Below, piece after piece: positions 1-9,260 of a DNA stretch of 55,869 nt. Made by a program: the position numbers and the translations under genes. Within the stretch, counting starts at the first letter, position 1, and the number at the start of each line of letters is the position of its first letter. The DNA is taken from positions 1-55,869 of the forward strand of contig JBFJVD010000002.1 in the NCBI GenBank assembly GCA_041624375.1. The letters run 5' to 3'. The stretch comes from JBFJVD01 sp041624375. GTDB taxonomy: Bacteria > Chloroflexota > Anaerolineae > Anaerolineales > E44-bin32. The notes beneath the pieces were generated by a model, which saw nothing but the letters and a program-made list of their open reading frames with translations, was not told where the DNA came from and did no database searches.

Positions 1-2
1 AG

Positions 3-1034
3 AACCAGCGCAGTCTCCCCTGGCGCCAGACGCAGGACCCCTATGCTGTCTGGGTCTCCGAAATCATGCTCCAGCAAACACGCGTCGAAACGGTGATCCC
101 TTACTACGAGCGCTGGATGGAGCGCTTTCCGAACGTTGAAGCGCTGGCGGAGGCGCCGCTCGACGACGTCTTGCAGCTCTGGGAAGGCCTGGGCTACTAC
201 CGCCGGGCCCACTTCCTGCATCAGGCTGCCCAACAAATTGCCGGGACGCATCATGGCCGGCTGCCGCAGACGGTGGAGCAGCTCAGGCGGCTGCCCGGGA
301 TCGGCCCCTATGCCGCCGCTGCCATTGGGGCCATCGCCTTCGGCCAGGACGTCCTGGCGCTCGACGGAAATCTGCGGCGCGTCCTGGCGCGTCTCTCTGA
401 TCTGGACCTGGATGTGCGCTCACCGGCCGGCGAGCGTCGGCTGCGGGAATTCGGTGAGGCGCACCTTCCGGCAGGGGTGGCCTCCGAGTACAACCAGGCA
501 CTGATGGATCTGGGAGCCAGCATCTGCACGCCGCGGTCGCCGAGGTGCCATGCCTGCCCGCTAACGGGCGATTGCCTTGCCTACGAGCGCGGAACGCAGG
601 CGCTGCGTCCCGTACGCCGCCCGAAGTCCGAGCTGCCGCATGCCACCCGGGCAGCGGCCGCCATTCTTCACCAAGGGCAAGTGCTGCTGGGTCGCCGTCC
701 GCAGGGGGCCCTGCTGGGGGGGCTGTGGGAGTTTCCCGGGGTTGAGCGTGAAGACGGCGGTTCGCTTGCTGCGCTTCTGAAGGACGAGCTTGCCTCCCGC
801 TTGAAGATCCGACTTCACCCAGCGCGCCCGCTCGGCAAGTTTGATCACAGCTACACCCATTTCAAGGTGACCGTGCATGCATTTGCCTGCGAGCTGAGGG
901 AAGGGGAGCCGAAATCCGGCTGGCACAGCGAATTGCGCTGGGCCCGGCCGGCGGATCTCGAGAGCTATCCGATGGGGAAGGTCGATCGAGCGATCGCACG
1001 CCGGCTTATGGAGGAGTCGGCTTCGGTTACATGA
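3..1034 (+). CDS. mutY: A/G-specific adenine glycosylase MutY (5' truncated)
   Basis: Removes adenine mispaired with 8-oxoguanine or guanine in base-excision repair. The reading frame is open from the window edge, so the gene starts upstream; the first visible residues read LPWRQTQDPYAVW, typical of the MutY N-terminus. Visible features, in order, are the SEIMLQQTRV segment with the catalytic Glu, the helix-hairpin-helix LPGIGPYAAAA, the LDGNLRRVLAR segment with the catalytic Asp, and a 4Fe-4S signature Cys-x6-Cys-x2-Cys-x5-Cys. A C-terminal NUDIX-like domain (LLGRRPQGALLGGLWEFPG) follows, which in this family recognises 8-oxoG. The product is about 343 residues as seen and close to full length. 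No other repair gene is adjacent except the YcaQ-like glycosylase about 6 kb away. The assignment is firm; only the true start is missing. Confidence 0.95.
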   Translation, partial: NQRSLPWRQTQDPYAVWVSEIMLQQTRVETVIPYYERWMERFPNVEALAEAPLDDVLQLWEGLGYYRRAHFLHQAAQQIAGTHHGRLPQTVEQLRRLPGIGPYAAAAIGAIAFGQDVLALDGNLRRVLARLSDLDLDVRSPAGERRLREFGEAHLPAGVASEYNQALMDLGASICTPRSPRCHACPLTGDCLAYERGTQALRPVRRPKSELPHATRAAAAILHQGQVLLGRRPQGALLGGLWEFPGVEREDGGSLAALLKDELASRLKIRLHPARPLGKFDHSYTHFKVTVHAFACELREGEPKSGWHSELRWARPADLESYPMGKVDRAIARRLMEESASVT

Positions 1035-1197
1035 AAAGACTCAAATCAGCCGCCCCTTCGTATCTATCGGTACCAGCCTCGGCGCGACCCAGGGCCGGCG
1101 TCAGCCGAAACCGGCATCGGCGGTAGGTCCACCACGGCTTCAGACATGGATGTGCTAAGATCATAAGCATTCAAGATAGGGTAGTCAGGTAGGTACG

Positions 1198-2571
1198 ATG
1201 AACGGTCAAGATGGTTTATTGGTACAGCGAAGACACCCGCTCTCGTCACGATTTCTTCTCCTGGTCATCGCCTCGCTTGTGATTGCCGCCTGTGTGCCGG
1301 AGGGGATCCGCCTCCCGCAAAGTCCGCTGCTCAGCTCGCTCGAGCGCAAGTCTGGCCTGATTGCTTATGTCGGGACCGATGGGAACATTTACACCACCAA
1401 CCAGGCGGGTGATTCACCGGTCGCCATCACACAAGACTCCCAGACCGATCCGGACTCCGGTGCGCTGCGGTTCTATGACTTCCCCACCTGGTCGCCGGTG
1501 GAGAACCGCCTTGCCTATCAGGGGGTCACAGTCAGCGAACGAGGTATCGAGGTCGCCGAGATTTTCACGAGCACGGCCCGCGGCGAGGATTCTGTCCGGA
1601 TCTACGACAGCTCAGTGGATATTCCGCTCTACCTGTACTGGTCCCCGGACGGCAACCTGGTCAGCTTCCTGACCACGAATATCAACGGCGGGTTGCTCGA
1701 CCTGCAAGTGGCGGAGTCGACCGGCGGCGAGGTGTCGCTGGTGGACACCGGCCAGCCCTACTACTGGGCATGGTCTCCTGATCAGCGGATCCTGGCGCAC
1801 GTTGGGGGCGCGGCAGACATCAACCCATCCGGGGCCAGGCTTTCGCTGCTCGAGATGGGGCCGATCATCGGCGAGATCGGCTACCCCTTGAAGCCGAGCT
1901 ACTTCCAGGCCCCGGCCTTCTCCCCGGACGGCTCGCTGATGCTCTTTGCCGCCTACCTCGATTCCGGAGGACAGTCGCTGATTGTCGCCACACGGGACGG
2001 CGAAGTCCGCAACCAGCTCGCTTCGTTCCCCGGCGCAGTCGCCTTCGACTGGTCTCCCAGCGGCCAGCACATCGCCTACGTCACCAGCCTGCGAGTGGGG
2101 CAGGGACTGCTTGGGCGGCTTACGATTGTCGATCTGGATGACCCTGACGAGCCGCGAGTGATCGAGACCGGAGCCGACACTGTGGCCGCGTTCTTCTGGT
2201 CTCCAAACGGTGAAGAAGTTGCCTATTTCGTGCCGACGGTGTTCCGCAGCAGTTCCAGCGATGCGGCCGCGCCTGAAGGCGGCGAGCAGGCCCAGGATCA
2301 GCTCTTTCTGTCCGTGTTCATCGCCGAAGCGCGCACGGGCGAGACCCGCGAGCTGCTCAGTTTCCGTCCAACACGGGCGTTTCTGAACATCCTTCCGTTC
2401 TTCGACCAGTATCAGCGCTCAACGACCCTCTGGTCGCCCGACTCCAAATACTTGGTCCTCTCGGCGCTGCGCCCGGACGGCACGCCCGGCATTTTCGTGC
2501 TGCCGACCTCCGGACAGCTCAGCGAACGATTTCTGGTGGAGGGGACTCTCGCCTTCTGGTCGTGGCGCTAG
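1198..2571 (+). CDS. Beta-propeller (PD40/TolB-like) lipoprotein
   Basis: Predicted surface or periplasm-facing lipoprotein of 457 residues. A hydrophobic segment at residues 19-31 ends in the lipobox I-A-A-C32. The mature part carries at least seven repeats around a W-S-P-[DNSV] core (YLYWSPDGN, YWAWSPDQR, APAFSPDGS, AFDWSPSGQ, AFFWSPNGE, TTLWSPDSK), as in WD40-like PD40 or TolB C-terminal propellers. A full propeller closing with the final FWSWR is likely. Such proteins usually bind partners rather than catalyse; no substrate can be named. The gene stands alone between mutY and a convergent hairpin. The ATG used here gives a normal N-terminus, although its Shine-Dalgarno is weak. A TAAGAT hexamer at 1156-1161 is a possible -10 element. 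Confidence 0.85.
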   Translation: MNGQDGLLVQRRHPLSSRFLLLVIASLVIAACVPEGIRLPQSPLLSSLERKSGLIAYVGTDGNIYTTNQAGDSPVAITQDSQTDPDSGALRFYDFPTWSPVENRLAYQGVTVSERGIEVAEIFTSTARGEDSVRIYDSSVDIPLYLYWSPDGNLVSFLTTNINGGLLDLQVAESTGGEVSLVDTGQPYYWAWSPDQRILAHVGGAADINPSGARLSLLEMGPIIGEIGYPLKPSYFQAPAFSPDGSLMLFAAYLDSGGQSLIVATRDGEVRNQLASFPGAVAFDWSPSGQHIAYVTSLRVGQGLLGRLTIVDLDDPDEPRVIETGADTVAAFFWSPNGEEVAYFVPTVFRSSSSDAAAPEGGEQAQDQLFLSVFIAEARTGETRELLSFRPTRAFLNILPFFDQYQRSTTLWSPDSKYLVLSALRPDGTPGIFVLPTSGQLSERFLVEGTLAFWSWR

Positions 2572-2608
2572 CCGCCGCGGCTCGCGGCCTAACCCCTGGC
2601 CCAAGATC

Positions 2609-2638
2609 AATGGAGCGCCGATGCGGCGCTCCATTTGC
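2609..2638. terminator. Bidirectional hairpin between convergent genes
   Basis: An 11-bp perfect stem (AATGGAGCGCC at 2609-2619 with GGCGCTCCATT at 2625-2635) surrounds a 5-nt loop and is followed by a short T tract. It lies between the convergent stops of the propeller lipoprotein and the FtsH-like gene, so it can serve both strands. Confidence 0.75.
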
Positions 2639-2669
2639 TTGCGGGTCGATTGCGGCCGGGTCCGTGAGA

Positions 2670-4568
2670 TCAATCCCCGCTCTCGGATTCGCTGGTGGAC
2701 GGATCCGGACTGACTTCTTCTTCGGCCTTCTGCCGGCGCCGGTAGGCCAGGCCCTCCGAGCTGACGCCGATTTGCTCGAGCACGCTCTCGAATTCCTCGC
2801 CGGCTTCGCGCGCCAGCTGCATGCTGTTCTTACCCAGAAGTTCGAGCACTTCCCGGTTCGAGAGGTCCTTCTTCTCCAGCAGGGCTTCAACCAGCGCCTC
2901 GACTTCATCGGCGTGCTCAAAAAGCATGCGCCGGACCTGCTCTTCAAGCTGGTTCCAGACTCGCTCGACGCGCTCATCCGAGAACCGCAGCTCTTTCACG
3001 TCGACGAACAGCTCCGAGACCGGAGGGCCGAAGAAACCATGCATCGCCAGCAGGCGCAGCATGGTGCGGGCGTTGTTGTAGTCGCCGGTGGCCCCGGTCC
3101 AGAATTCGCCCATGAAGATCTTTACGGCCAGGTGCCCGGCGAGTGCAACCATGATCCGGCCGACGATCCGCCGCAGCGGCTGTGCGTAGATCTCGTCGGT
3201 ATCGACGGGCAGCACGTAGCCGAGGATCCCGCTCGAGCGCCGAACGATGCTGACGCGCGCAATCCGCTGGTCTGGCAGGACGTAGTGCTGGATCACGGCG
3301 TGACCGGCTTCGTGATAAGCGACCTGCCGCATCTGGAGCGGGTCCATCTCGGCGATCGGATTCGCCATCCCGACCAGCTGTTCCTGCAGCGCCTGATCGA
3401 TGTCGTCCTGGACGACGTGATCGCGCCCGTTGAAGAGCGCCCTGCGGACCGCATCCTTGGTGATCGCCGACATGATCTGCGCTGGCGTCGCGTGGGGCGT
3501 GTCGGCGACGATCGCTTCGAGGTCGATCTTTTCCGCGTCGTGGCGGATCTTGTTGAGGTAGCCCCGGATGATCTCGCGCCGGCCGACACGATCCGGGCGC
3601 TCGACCTTGATCACCTGATCGAAGCGGCCGGGGCGCAGCAGGGCCGGGTCCAGGATGTCCGGCCGGTTGGTGGAGCCCATGAACAGGACGTGCCAGTCGC
3701 GCTTCGGCGGCGCCTTGCCGAACAGGCCATAAATCTTGGCCTGCAGCCGTTCCCAGAACGAGGCCTCGCCGATGCCGTCCATCTCGTAAAGCAGGCGGGT
3801 GAGGGCGCCGTTCATCATCATGCCGCCCATCATGCCGCCCATCGCCATGCCGCCGCCGCGTCCCATCACGCCGGAGCGGCTCTGCCCGACCGCATCGATC
3901 TCGTCGATGTAAGCGATGCAGGCGCCGTAATCGCGCGCCATGCGTCGCGCCTTGCGGACAAAGCTCATCATCTTGAGCGTGTCCATACCCCAGAACATGC
4001 CGCGGAAGCCGGAGCCTTCCACAGAAAGGAAGGCAACGCCGGCCTCGCCGGCCATCGCCTTAGCGAGCATGGTTTTGCCGGTGCCGGGCTCCCCAAAGAG
4101 CATGATGCCGTTGATGTACTGCCCGCCCATATCGACGAATTTGTCGCGATCGGAGAGCAGGTCGATCCACTGGCGCACAAGCTCCACCAGCGCCGGCTGG
4201 CCCCAGTAGTCGTCGAATGTGACCTGCTTTGCATCGCCCGGACGGATGATCACCGTGCGGGTCCGGCTGATGAACCAGAAGAGGGCGCCGAACTGCACAA
4301 CGATAAACATGATGCCGAACATCAACCGGCCCACAAAACTCAAGCCCAGCAGCAGGATGTTCAGGTTGACGGGATCTGCCAGGGCCCAACCGATGAGCAG
4401 GACGGCCAGGATCAACCACCAGAATTGGCGCAGGATGCGGCCGACAAGACGCAGTGGGCGCCGCCGCCGGCGCTGGATCGGCGCGTCAGAGTCGGAACCA
4501 TTGATGCGGCTGAGCCAGCTCAGCCAGCCTCGGTCGTTGGCCTCAGGGGGGTTACCATTTTCACTCAT
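2670..4568 (-). CDS. FtsH-like membrane AAA+ ATPase with M41 metalloprotease domain
   Basis: Membrane-anchored ATP-dependent protease of 632 residues. Two or more TM helices lie at about 46-64 and 71-100. The AAA+ domain has Walker A GEPGTGKT (159-166), Walker B IAYIDEID (218-225), sensor-1 STNRPD and the arginine-finger region RPGRF (313-317). The peptidase domain has the zinc motif HEAGH (419-423) and a likely third ligand Asp496 in GATGDYNNA. The large periplasmic domain between the two TMs of classical FtsH is missing. A Met/Gly-rich stretch (about 230-254) and an extra segment of about 20 residues (273-295) lie between Walker B and sensor 1. The pore-loop region reads MFWG where FtsH has MFVG. 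It is best called an FtsH-like divergent paralog rather than housekeeping FtsH. Start ATG has GGGAG six bases upstream. Confidence 0.85.
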   Translation of the reverse strand: MSENGNPPEANDRGWLSWLSRINGSDSDAPIQRRRRRPLRLVGRILRQFWWLILAVLLIGWALADPVNLNILLLGLSFVGRLMFGIMFIVVQFGALFWFISRTRTVIIRPGDAKQVTFDDYWGQPALVELVRQWIDLLSDRDKFVDMGGQYINGIMLFGEPGTGKTMLAKAMAGEAGVAFLSVEGSGFRGMFWGMDTLKMMSFVRKARRMARDYGACIAYIDEIDAVGQSRSGVMGRGGGMAMGGMMGGMMMNGALTRLLYEMDGIGEASFWERLQAKIYGLFGKAPPKRDWHVLFMGSTNRPDILDPALLRPGRFDQVIKVERPDRVGRREIIRGYLNKIRHDAEKIDLEAIVADTPHATPAQIMSAITKDAVRRALFNGRDHVVQDDIDQALQEQLVGMANPIAEMDPLQMRQVAYHEAGHAVIQHYVLPDQRIARVSIVRRSSGILGYVLPVDTDEIYAQPLRRIVGRIMVALAGHLAVKIFMGEFWTGATGDYNNARTMLRLLAMHGFFGPPVSELFVDVKELRFSDERVERVWNQLEEQVRRMLFEHADEVEALVEALLEKKDLSNREVLELLGKNSMQLAREAGEEFESVLEQIGVSSEGLAYRRRQKAEEEVSPDPSTSESESGD

Positions 4569-4876
4569 CGAACACTCCCGATCTTGAGAAAGGCTACCGA
4601 TCCAAGTCAGAGCAATCTGTCGGCAGATGACCGTATTTTCCCTGTGTACGCTATTCTGTCACAGAATCGGCGCATCCGCGGCTGGATTCACAGGTTCTCA
4701 TGCCTGGAAGGCGGTCGGTGTATATCAGGTTAACCAGGGAGCACAGGCGAAGGTTCGGCCCGGCTTGAGCCGCCGCTCGTGGGTCTTCATCAGCCAGGGG
4801 GCGACACCTGCTGATCGCGCCGGCGGCACGACCGGCATTGGGTTGATTCTGTTGATCGTTCGCCGACTGCTTCCGC
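4569..4876. other. Intergenic region upstream of the FtsH-like gene
   Basis: These 308 bp separate the FtsH-like start from the thrB stop. I see no convincing gene. A 15-bp palindrome, ATTCTG-tca-CAGAAT, at 4653-4667 lies about 85 bp before the FtsH-like start and could be an operator. The promoter of the FtsH-like gene must lie here, but no strong -35/-10 pair stands out. Confidence 0.5.
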
Positions 4877-5803
4877 CTAGGCGGGACCTGGCGGATGGGC
4901 ATCGGCGTGCGGCGGCCGGACGCCTTGCGGATCGACATCCAGCACGAAGGTTCGGGCGGCCAGCCCTGCCCGAGCGAAGCCGGCTTCCAGGGCTTCCGCG
5001 ATCGCTGGATGACCGGTGGGAGCGAAGGCGACGACGCCAGGCCCGGCGCCGGAGAGGGTGGCCGCGGCGGCGCCGGCAGCGAGTGCCGCCGCCACCGCTT
5101 CCGGGTAGCCCGGAATGTGCACGGCACGGTGCCGTTCGTGGAGCCGGTCTTTCATCACGTGTGCCAGAAGCTCGTAATCGCCGGATCGCAGGGCTTCTAC
5201 CGTCAGCAGGCTGCGTCCCAGATTGAATACGGCATCCTCCAGCGGAACACGGGCTGGCAGTGCCCGGCGCATCTCCGCCGTCGCGAGCGCCAATTCCGGC
5301 ACGGCGACCGCCACGCGCAGCGGCGGGGTTTCGATCCGCCGCGCCACTGGCGAGTTTTCGTCAGGGGCCACCGCCACCAGACCGCCGAGTAGCGCGGCCG
5401 CTGCATTGTCGGCGTGCCCTTCGAGCCCGAAGGCCAGCCTCAGCAATCGAGACGTGGTGAACGGCTCGGTGAGCAGCATGTTCGCAGCTGCGAGACCGCC
5501 AACGATCGCCGCAGCCGAGGAGCCGAGTCCGGAGGCAAGCGGGATGGCGTTGGCTGCCCGCAGCCGTAGGCCCGCTGGTTGTATGTCTGCGGCTTCGAAC
5601 AACCGCAGCGCGGCCTTCAACCCAAGGTGTTCACCGTCTACCGGCAAGGTCGCCGCGCCCTCGCCTTCGACCGCTGCCTGAAACCCACCGGCGGCGAACT
5701 CGAGCTCGACGCGGTTGTGGAGCGAGAGCGCCAGCGCGAGGCTGTCGAAGCCAGGCCCTAGATTCGCTGTCGAGGCAGGGACGAGCACGGCGGCGCGCTT
5801 CAT
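4877..5803 (-). CDS. thrB: Homoserine kinase ThrB
   Basis: Phosphorylates L-homoserine to O-phospho-L-homoserine, the substrate of threonine synthase, in the cytoplasm. The 308-residue protein is a GHMP kinase: an N-terminal VPASTANLGPGFDSL segment typical of ThrB, the ATP-binding motif PLASGLGSSAAA (about 88-99), and a late LSGAGPGVVAF motif. Length matches the family. Its ATG overlaps the thrC stop as ATGA, so translation is probably coupled and thrC is read first. No homoserine dehydrogenase or aspartokinase gene is seen nearby. Confidence 0.95.
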   Translation of the reverse strand: MKRAAVLVPASTANLGPGFDSLALALSLHNRVELEFAAGGFQAAVEGEGAATLPVDGEHLGLKAALRLFEAADIQPAGLRLRAANAIPLASGLGSSAAAIVGGLAAANMLLTEPFTTSRLLRLAFGLEGHADNAAAALLGGLVAVAPDENSPVARRIETPPLRVAVAVPELALATAEMRRALPARVPLEDAVFNLGRSLLTVEALRSGDYELLAHVMKDRLHERHRAVHIPGYPEAVAAALAAGAAAATLSGAGPGVVAFAPTGHPAIAEALEAGFARAGLAARTFVLDVDPQGVRPPHADAHPPGPA

Positions 5804-6870
5804 GCCCGGATGATGGCGCGCAGCGCCTCGAGGTCTGCGGCGACCTGGGTCGGCTCCGGCGCCCGCTCGGCGATGGTCTCTGGATCTTTCAACCCGTGCC
5901 CGGTGCAGACGCAGACCACGTTCTGCTCACTCAGATCGAGGCGCCCCTGTTCGACCTCCGACAGCAGGCCGGCGAGACCGGCCGCCGAAGCCGGCTCGAC
6001 CCACAAGCCCTCGGCGGCAAGCCGAGACTGGGCGGCCAGGATCGCTGCGTCGTCGACCGCGATGATCCGCCCGCCGGACTCCGCGGCCGCCTGCAGCGCC
6101 TGCTCCCCCCGGGCCGGCCGGCCGATCCGAATCGCCGTGGCGATCGTCTCCGGCTGCGCCACCGGCTCGCCCAGCACGAGCGGCGCCGCGCCGGCGGCCT
6201 GGACCCCGAGCAGGCGGGGGAGGCCGCTCGAGTACCGTGCGTCGTATTGCTGGAAGCCCATCCAGTAGGCGCTGATGTTGCCTGCGTTGCCGACCGGGAG
6301 CGCAAGCCAGTCTGGCGCCCGGCCAAGGGACTCGCAAATCTCGAAGGCCGCCGTCTTCTGTCCTTCGAGGCGAAAGGGGTTGACGGAATTGACCAAGGCC
6401 AGCGGCAGGGACTCGACCAGCGCCAGCACCAGAGCCAGCGCCTGGTCGAACGAACCCTCGATCTGGAGCACCCTGGCGCCATAGGCTTGTGCGCCAGCCA
6501 GCTTGCCGCTGGCGACCTTGCCCTTGGGCACGAGCACATAGCAGCGCATCCCGGCGCGGGCGGCATAGGCGGCTGCGCTGGCGGCAGTGTTCCCGGTGCT
6601 GGCGCAGATCACCGCCTGAGTGCCGCGAGCGGCCGCCTCTGTGATCGCTGTGGTCATGCCGCGATCCTTGAACGAACCGGTGGGGTTCAATCCCTCGAAC
6701 TTCACCCAGAACGCGGCCGCGCCAAGCTGCGCAGCAAGGCGCGGGGCAGGGATCAGCGGGGTGCTGCCTTCCAGCAGGGTCACCGCCGGTGCCCCGTGTG
6801 GAAGGTCAAGCAGCGGGCGAAAGCGCTCAATGACGCCGGGCCAAGGTTCCATCGTCGCGATTGTACTCAA
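5800..6870 (-). CDS. thrC: Threonine synthase ThrC
   Basis: PLP enzyme that converts O-phosphohomoserine to L-threonine. The 356-residue protein has fold-type II features: LLEGSTPLIPAPRL near residue 35, the PLP lysine K68 in NPTGSFKDRGM, and the phosphate-binding STGNTAASAAAYA loop. The Gly-Asn-Ala-Gly-Asn-Ile segment is typical of threonine synthase. Coordinates use a TTG preceded by GAAGGGG; an in-frame ATG six codons later (6850-6852) is the alternative but lacks a Shine-Dalgarno. It forms a two-gene operon with thrB. Confidence 0.93.
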   Translation of the reverse strand: MSTIATMEPWPGVIERFRPLLDLPHGAPAVTLLEGSTPLIPAPRLAAQLGAAAFWVKFEGLNPTGSFKDRGMTTAITEAAARGTQAVICASTGNTAASAAAYAARAGMRCYVLVPKGKVASGKLAGAQAYGARVLQIEGSFDQALALVLALVESLPLALVNSVNPFRLEGQKTAAFEICESLGRAPDWLALPVGNAGNISAYWMGFQQYDARYSSGLPRLLGVQAAGAAPLVLGEPVAQPETIATAIRIGRPARGEQALQAAAESGGRIIAVDDAAILAAQSRLAAEGLWVEPASAAGLAGLLSEVEQGRLDLSEQNVVCVCTGHGLKDPETIAERAPEPTQVAADLEALRAIIRA

Positions 6871-6964
6871 GCCGCCCCTTCACCGGAAGCCGCGACTTGA
6901 CAGCCCGAACAAACGTTCGTATGCTGATGGTTGCTGCCCGCTCTCCGGTGAGGTGCCGATCTCG

Positions 6965-8224
6965 ATGAAATCTCTCCCGCTCTCCGCTGCTCGCGCCCTG
7001 GCGCTGCACGCGCAACAGCTGGCGACTCCCTATGGCGAGGAGCCGGAGCCCCGGCCTGGAGCGATCGCCGCGCTCGTTGAGCGCCTGGGCGCCGTCCAGG
7101 TGGACACCCAGCAGCGCGTCCAGCGCAGTCACTACCTGACGATCTGGAGCCGGCTCGGCGCCTACGATCCGGACGATTTTGATCGCCTGATCTACCCCAG
7201 GCGGGCACAGGACGAAGCCCAACGGCTTCTCTTCGAAGATTGGTACCATGCCGCCTGCATCCTGCCGTTCAGCGAGTACCGTTACCGGCTGCCGCTGAAG
7301 CGCCGGCTGCGCAAGAAACCGGCGAACTTCACGCAGAGTTTGCTCAACAAGCAGGACAGCGATCATTTCCTGGCCTCTGTACTCAAGCGCATCGGCCGCG
7401 AGGGACCACTGGCCGTCTCGGATTTCAAGTCGGACGGCAAGCGGCGCGGCTCATGGTGGGATTGGCGCCCCGCCAAGGTTGCGCTGGAGCATCTGTTCGT
7501 GATCGGTGACCTGATGATCGCCGACCGGGTCCATTTTCAACGCTACTACGACCTGACCAAGCGGGTGCTGCCGGCGTGGGTGGATCGGCGCGTACCTTCC
7601 CAGGATGCGACCCTGCGGCACCTACTTGCGCGAAGCGTGCGTAGCTTTGGCATCTGCCGGCCGGCTCAGGCTGCGGATGCCGTGCATGAGCTTGGGCGCG
7701 GTCGCGTCCGCCCAATCGTCGAATCCATGATCGAGGAGGGGGTCTTCGTTCCAGTACGAGTTGAGAGCTCGGACGGAATCGATCTCGAGATGATGGTCCA
7801 CCGGGAGGACCGTCCCCTGCTGGAACGCGCCGCAGATGGGTCGCTGGCCGCGGCCCGTACAACGTTTCTGAACCCGTTCGACAGCCTGTTCTGGCCGCAG
7901 GGTCGCGACGAGGAACTCTGGGGGTTCGAGCAGGTCCTGGAAGCGTATAAGCCCGCTGCGCAGCGCAGGTGGGGGTACTTCTGCCTGCCCATCCTGCACG
8001 GTGATCGCCTCGTGGGTCGTTTCGATCCCAAACTGGAACGCGCGAATGGGACGCTGCGCCTCGTGGCACTCTACCTGGAACCCGGTGTGAAGCCGGATGC
8101 GCGGCTGATCGCCGGGGTTGCGCAGGCCCTGCGCGATTTTCTTGTCTTCCACCAGGCGACGGATGTGGTGATCGAGAAGAGCGAGCCGGCTGCATTCGGC
8201 CGCAAGCTCCTGGCGGCGCTTTAG
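6965..8224 (+). CDS. YcaQ/AlkZ-type winged-helix DNA glycosylase
   Basis: Predicted glycosylase of the HTH_42 family, whose characterised members (AlkZ, E. coli YcaQ) unhook interstrand crosslinks or excise bulky alkylated bases. The 419-residue protein has the family's catalytic Gln-x-Asp signature as Q45-V-D47 within AVQVDTQQR, followed by the typical SHYLTIWSRLGAY and a later FEDWYHAACILP. Length matches the family. The reading frame is open 115 codons further upstream, but that part lies antisense to thrC. I chose ATG 6965, which has a GGTGAGG-type site upstream and the expected N-terminus. It is divergent from thrC and monocistronic. Confidence 0.85.
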   Translation: MKSLPLSAARALALHAQQLATPYGEEPEPRPGAIAALVERLGAVQVDTQQRVQRSHYLTIWSRLGAYDPDDFDRLIYPRRAQDEAQRLLFEDWYHAACILPFSEYRYRLPLKRRLRKKPANFTQSLLNKQDSDHFLASVLKRIGREGPLAVSDFKSDGKRRGSWWDWRPAKVALEHLFVIGDLMIADRVHFQRYYDLTKRVLPAWVDRRVPSQDATLRHLLARSVRSFGICRPAQAADAVHELGRGRVRPIVESMIEEGVFVPVRVESSDGIDLEMMVHREDRPLLERAADGSLAAARTTFLNPFDSLFWPQGRDEELWGFEQVLEAYKPAAQRRWGYFCLPILHGDRLVGRFDPKLERANGTLRLVALYLEPGVKPDARLIAGVAQALRDFLVFHQATDVVIEKSEPAAFGRKLLAAL

Positions 8225-8283
8225 TTCGTCACCTCAGGGCCATACGTTCACTTGCCCGTAGCGGCAAGGACCGCCCGTTCGGC

Positions 8284-9057
8284 TCAGCGGGCGCAGGTCT
8301 GGCCACGCCCGCCGTCGATGGAATAGGTGGCACCCGTGATCCAGCCGGCATGGGGGGAGGCCAGGTAGTAAATCAGCTCGGCGACTTCCTCCGGCTGCCC
8401 GACCCGGCCGATCGGGTGCGTGGTATTGCTGTGTTCAAGAAACGCGGCATAGGATCCCTCATCCATCATCGAGGCGCGGTGCAGATTGGTGACAACAACG
8501 CCGGGGTTGACGGCGTTGACCCGCACACCTTTGCTCGCCATTTCCAGCGCGGCGCAGCGGGTGAGATGATCCAGCGCAGCTTTGCTTACGCAGTAGGCCA
8601 GGACCCCGGGAAAGGCGCGCAGCCCGTTCACGCTGGATACGTTCACCACGCACCCCTGGCGCGCGACCAGATGCGGCATCGCCAGGTGCATCAATAGGAA
8701 CGGCGCGCGCAGGTTGATTCCCATCATCTCGTCCCAATCGGCCAAAGCGGTCGTTTCAATGCTGCCGCCCTCGATGATGCCGGCGCTGTTGACCAGCACA
8801 TCGAGTCCACCGAGCGCATCCACCGTGGTTTCCAGCACTCGCTCGGTTTCTGCCGGGTGGGTGATATCGGCGGACAGGGCAAGCGCCCGGCCGCCATCGG
8901 CCTCGATCTCCCGCGCCAGTTCTTCCAGGATCGACTGGCGGCGGGCGACCAGCACCACAGCTGCGCCGGCTTGCGCGAAGCGCAACGCCGCCGCGCGGCC
9001 GATTCCACTGCTGGCGCCGGTGATCAAGACGGCTTTGGACTCCATGTCACGTGTCAT
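8284..9057 (-). CDS. Short-chain dehydrogenase/reductase (SDR)
   Basis: NAD(P)-dependent oxidoreductase of the classical SDR family, 257 residues. It shows the cofactor motif TGASSGIG (13-20), the NSAG motif (90-93), and a catalytic triad with S142, Y155 and K159 (YCVSK). The acidic residue that would favour NAD over NADP is not present after beta-2, where the chain reads VARRQ, so NADP is plausible. The substrate is unknown. The reading frame extends 53 codons upstream, but ATG at 9057 has AAGGAG seven bases before it and fits the family N-terminus. The gene is monocistronic and divergent from the R2lox gene. Confidence 0.88.
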   Translation of the reverse strand: MTRDMESKAVLITGASSGIGRAAALRFAQAGAAVVLVARRQSILEELAREIEADGGRALALSADITHPAETERVLETTVDALGGLDVLVNSAGIIEGGSIETTALADWDEMMGINLRAPFLLMHLAMPHLVARQGCVVNVSSVNGLRAFPGVLAYCVSKAALDHLTRCAALEMASKGVRVNAVNPGVVVTNLHRASMMDEGSYAAFLEHSNTTHPIGRVGQPEEVAELIYYLASPHAGWITGATYSIDGGRGQTCAR

Positions 9058-9202
9058 GATGGCACTCCTTGTGTAGCTCTCCGGATGAGGCCCGGGTGTT
9101 TTTGAAGGCGGCTTGGATTTTAGCGGATGTCCAGCGCGGGGCTCGGCATTGTCGTGGTTGGAGGCGGCGGAGCAGCCCTGAGCTTCTACGGACGGCCCAT
9201 CG

Positions 9203-9231
9203 TTGTCGGCCCTCATTCAGCATGCTATCCT
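9203..9231 (+). promoter_or_regulatory. Candidate promoter of the R2lox gene
   Basis: TTGTCG (9203-9208) and TATCCT (9226-9231) are separated by 17 bp. This resembles a housekeeping sigma promoter about 30 bp before the start codon at 9261. Confidence 0.45.
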
Positions 9232-9260
9232 GATCCTTAAGCCTGAGCCTGGGAGGCCCG

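Noticed and set aside
2562..4733. 723-codon plus-strand frame antisense to the FtsH-like gene
   Set aside because: High-GC shadow frame: biased to Asp/Arg/Ala/His without any domain, whereas the minus strand has all AAA+ and M41 motifs.
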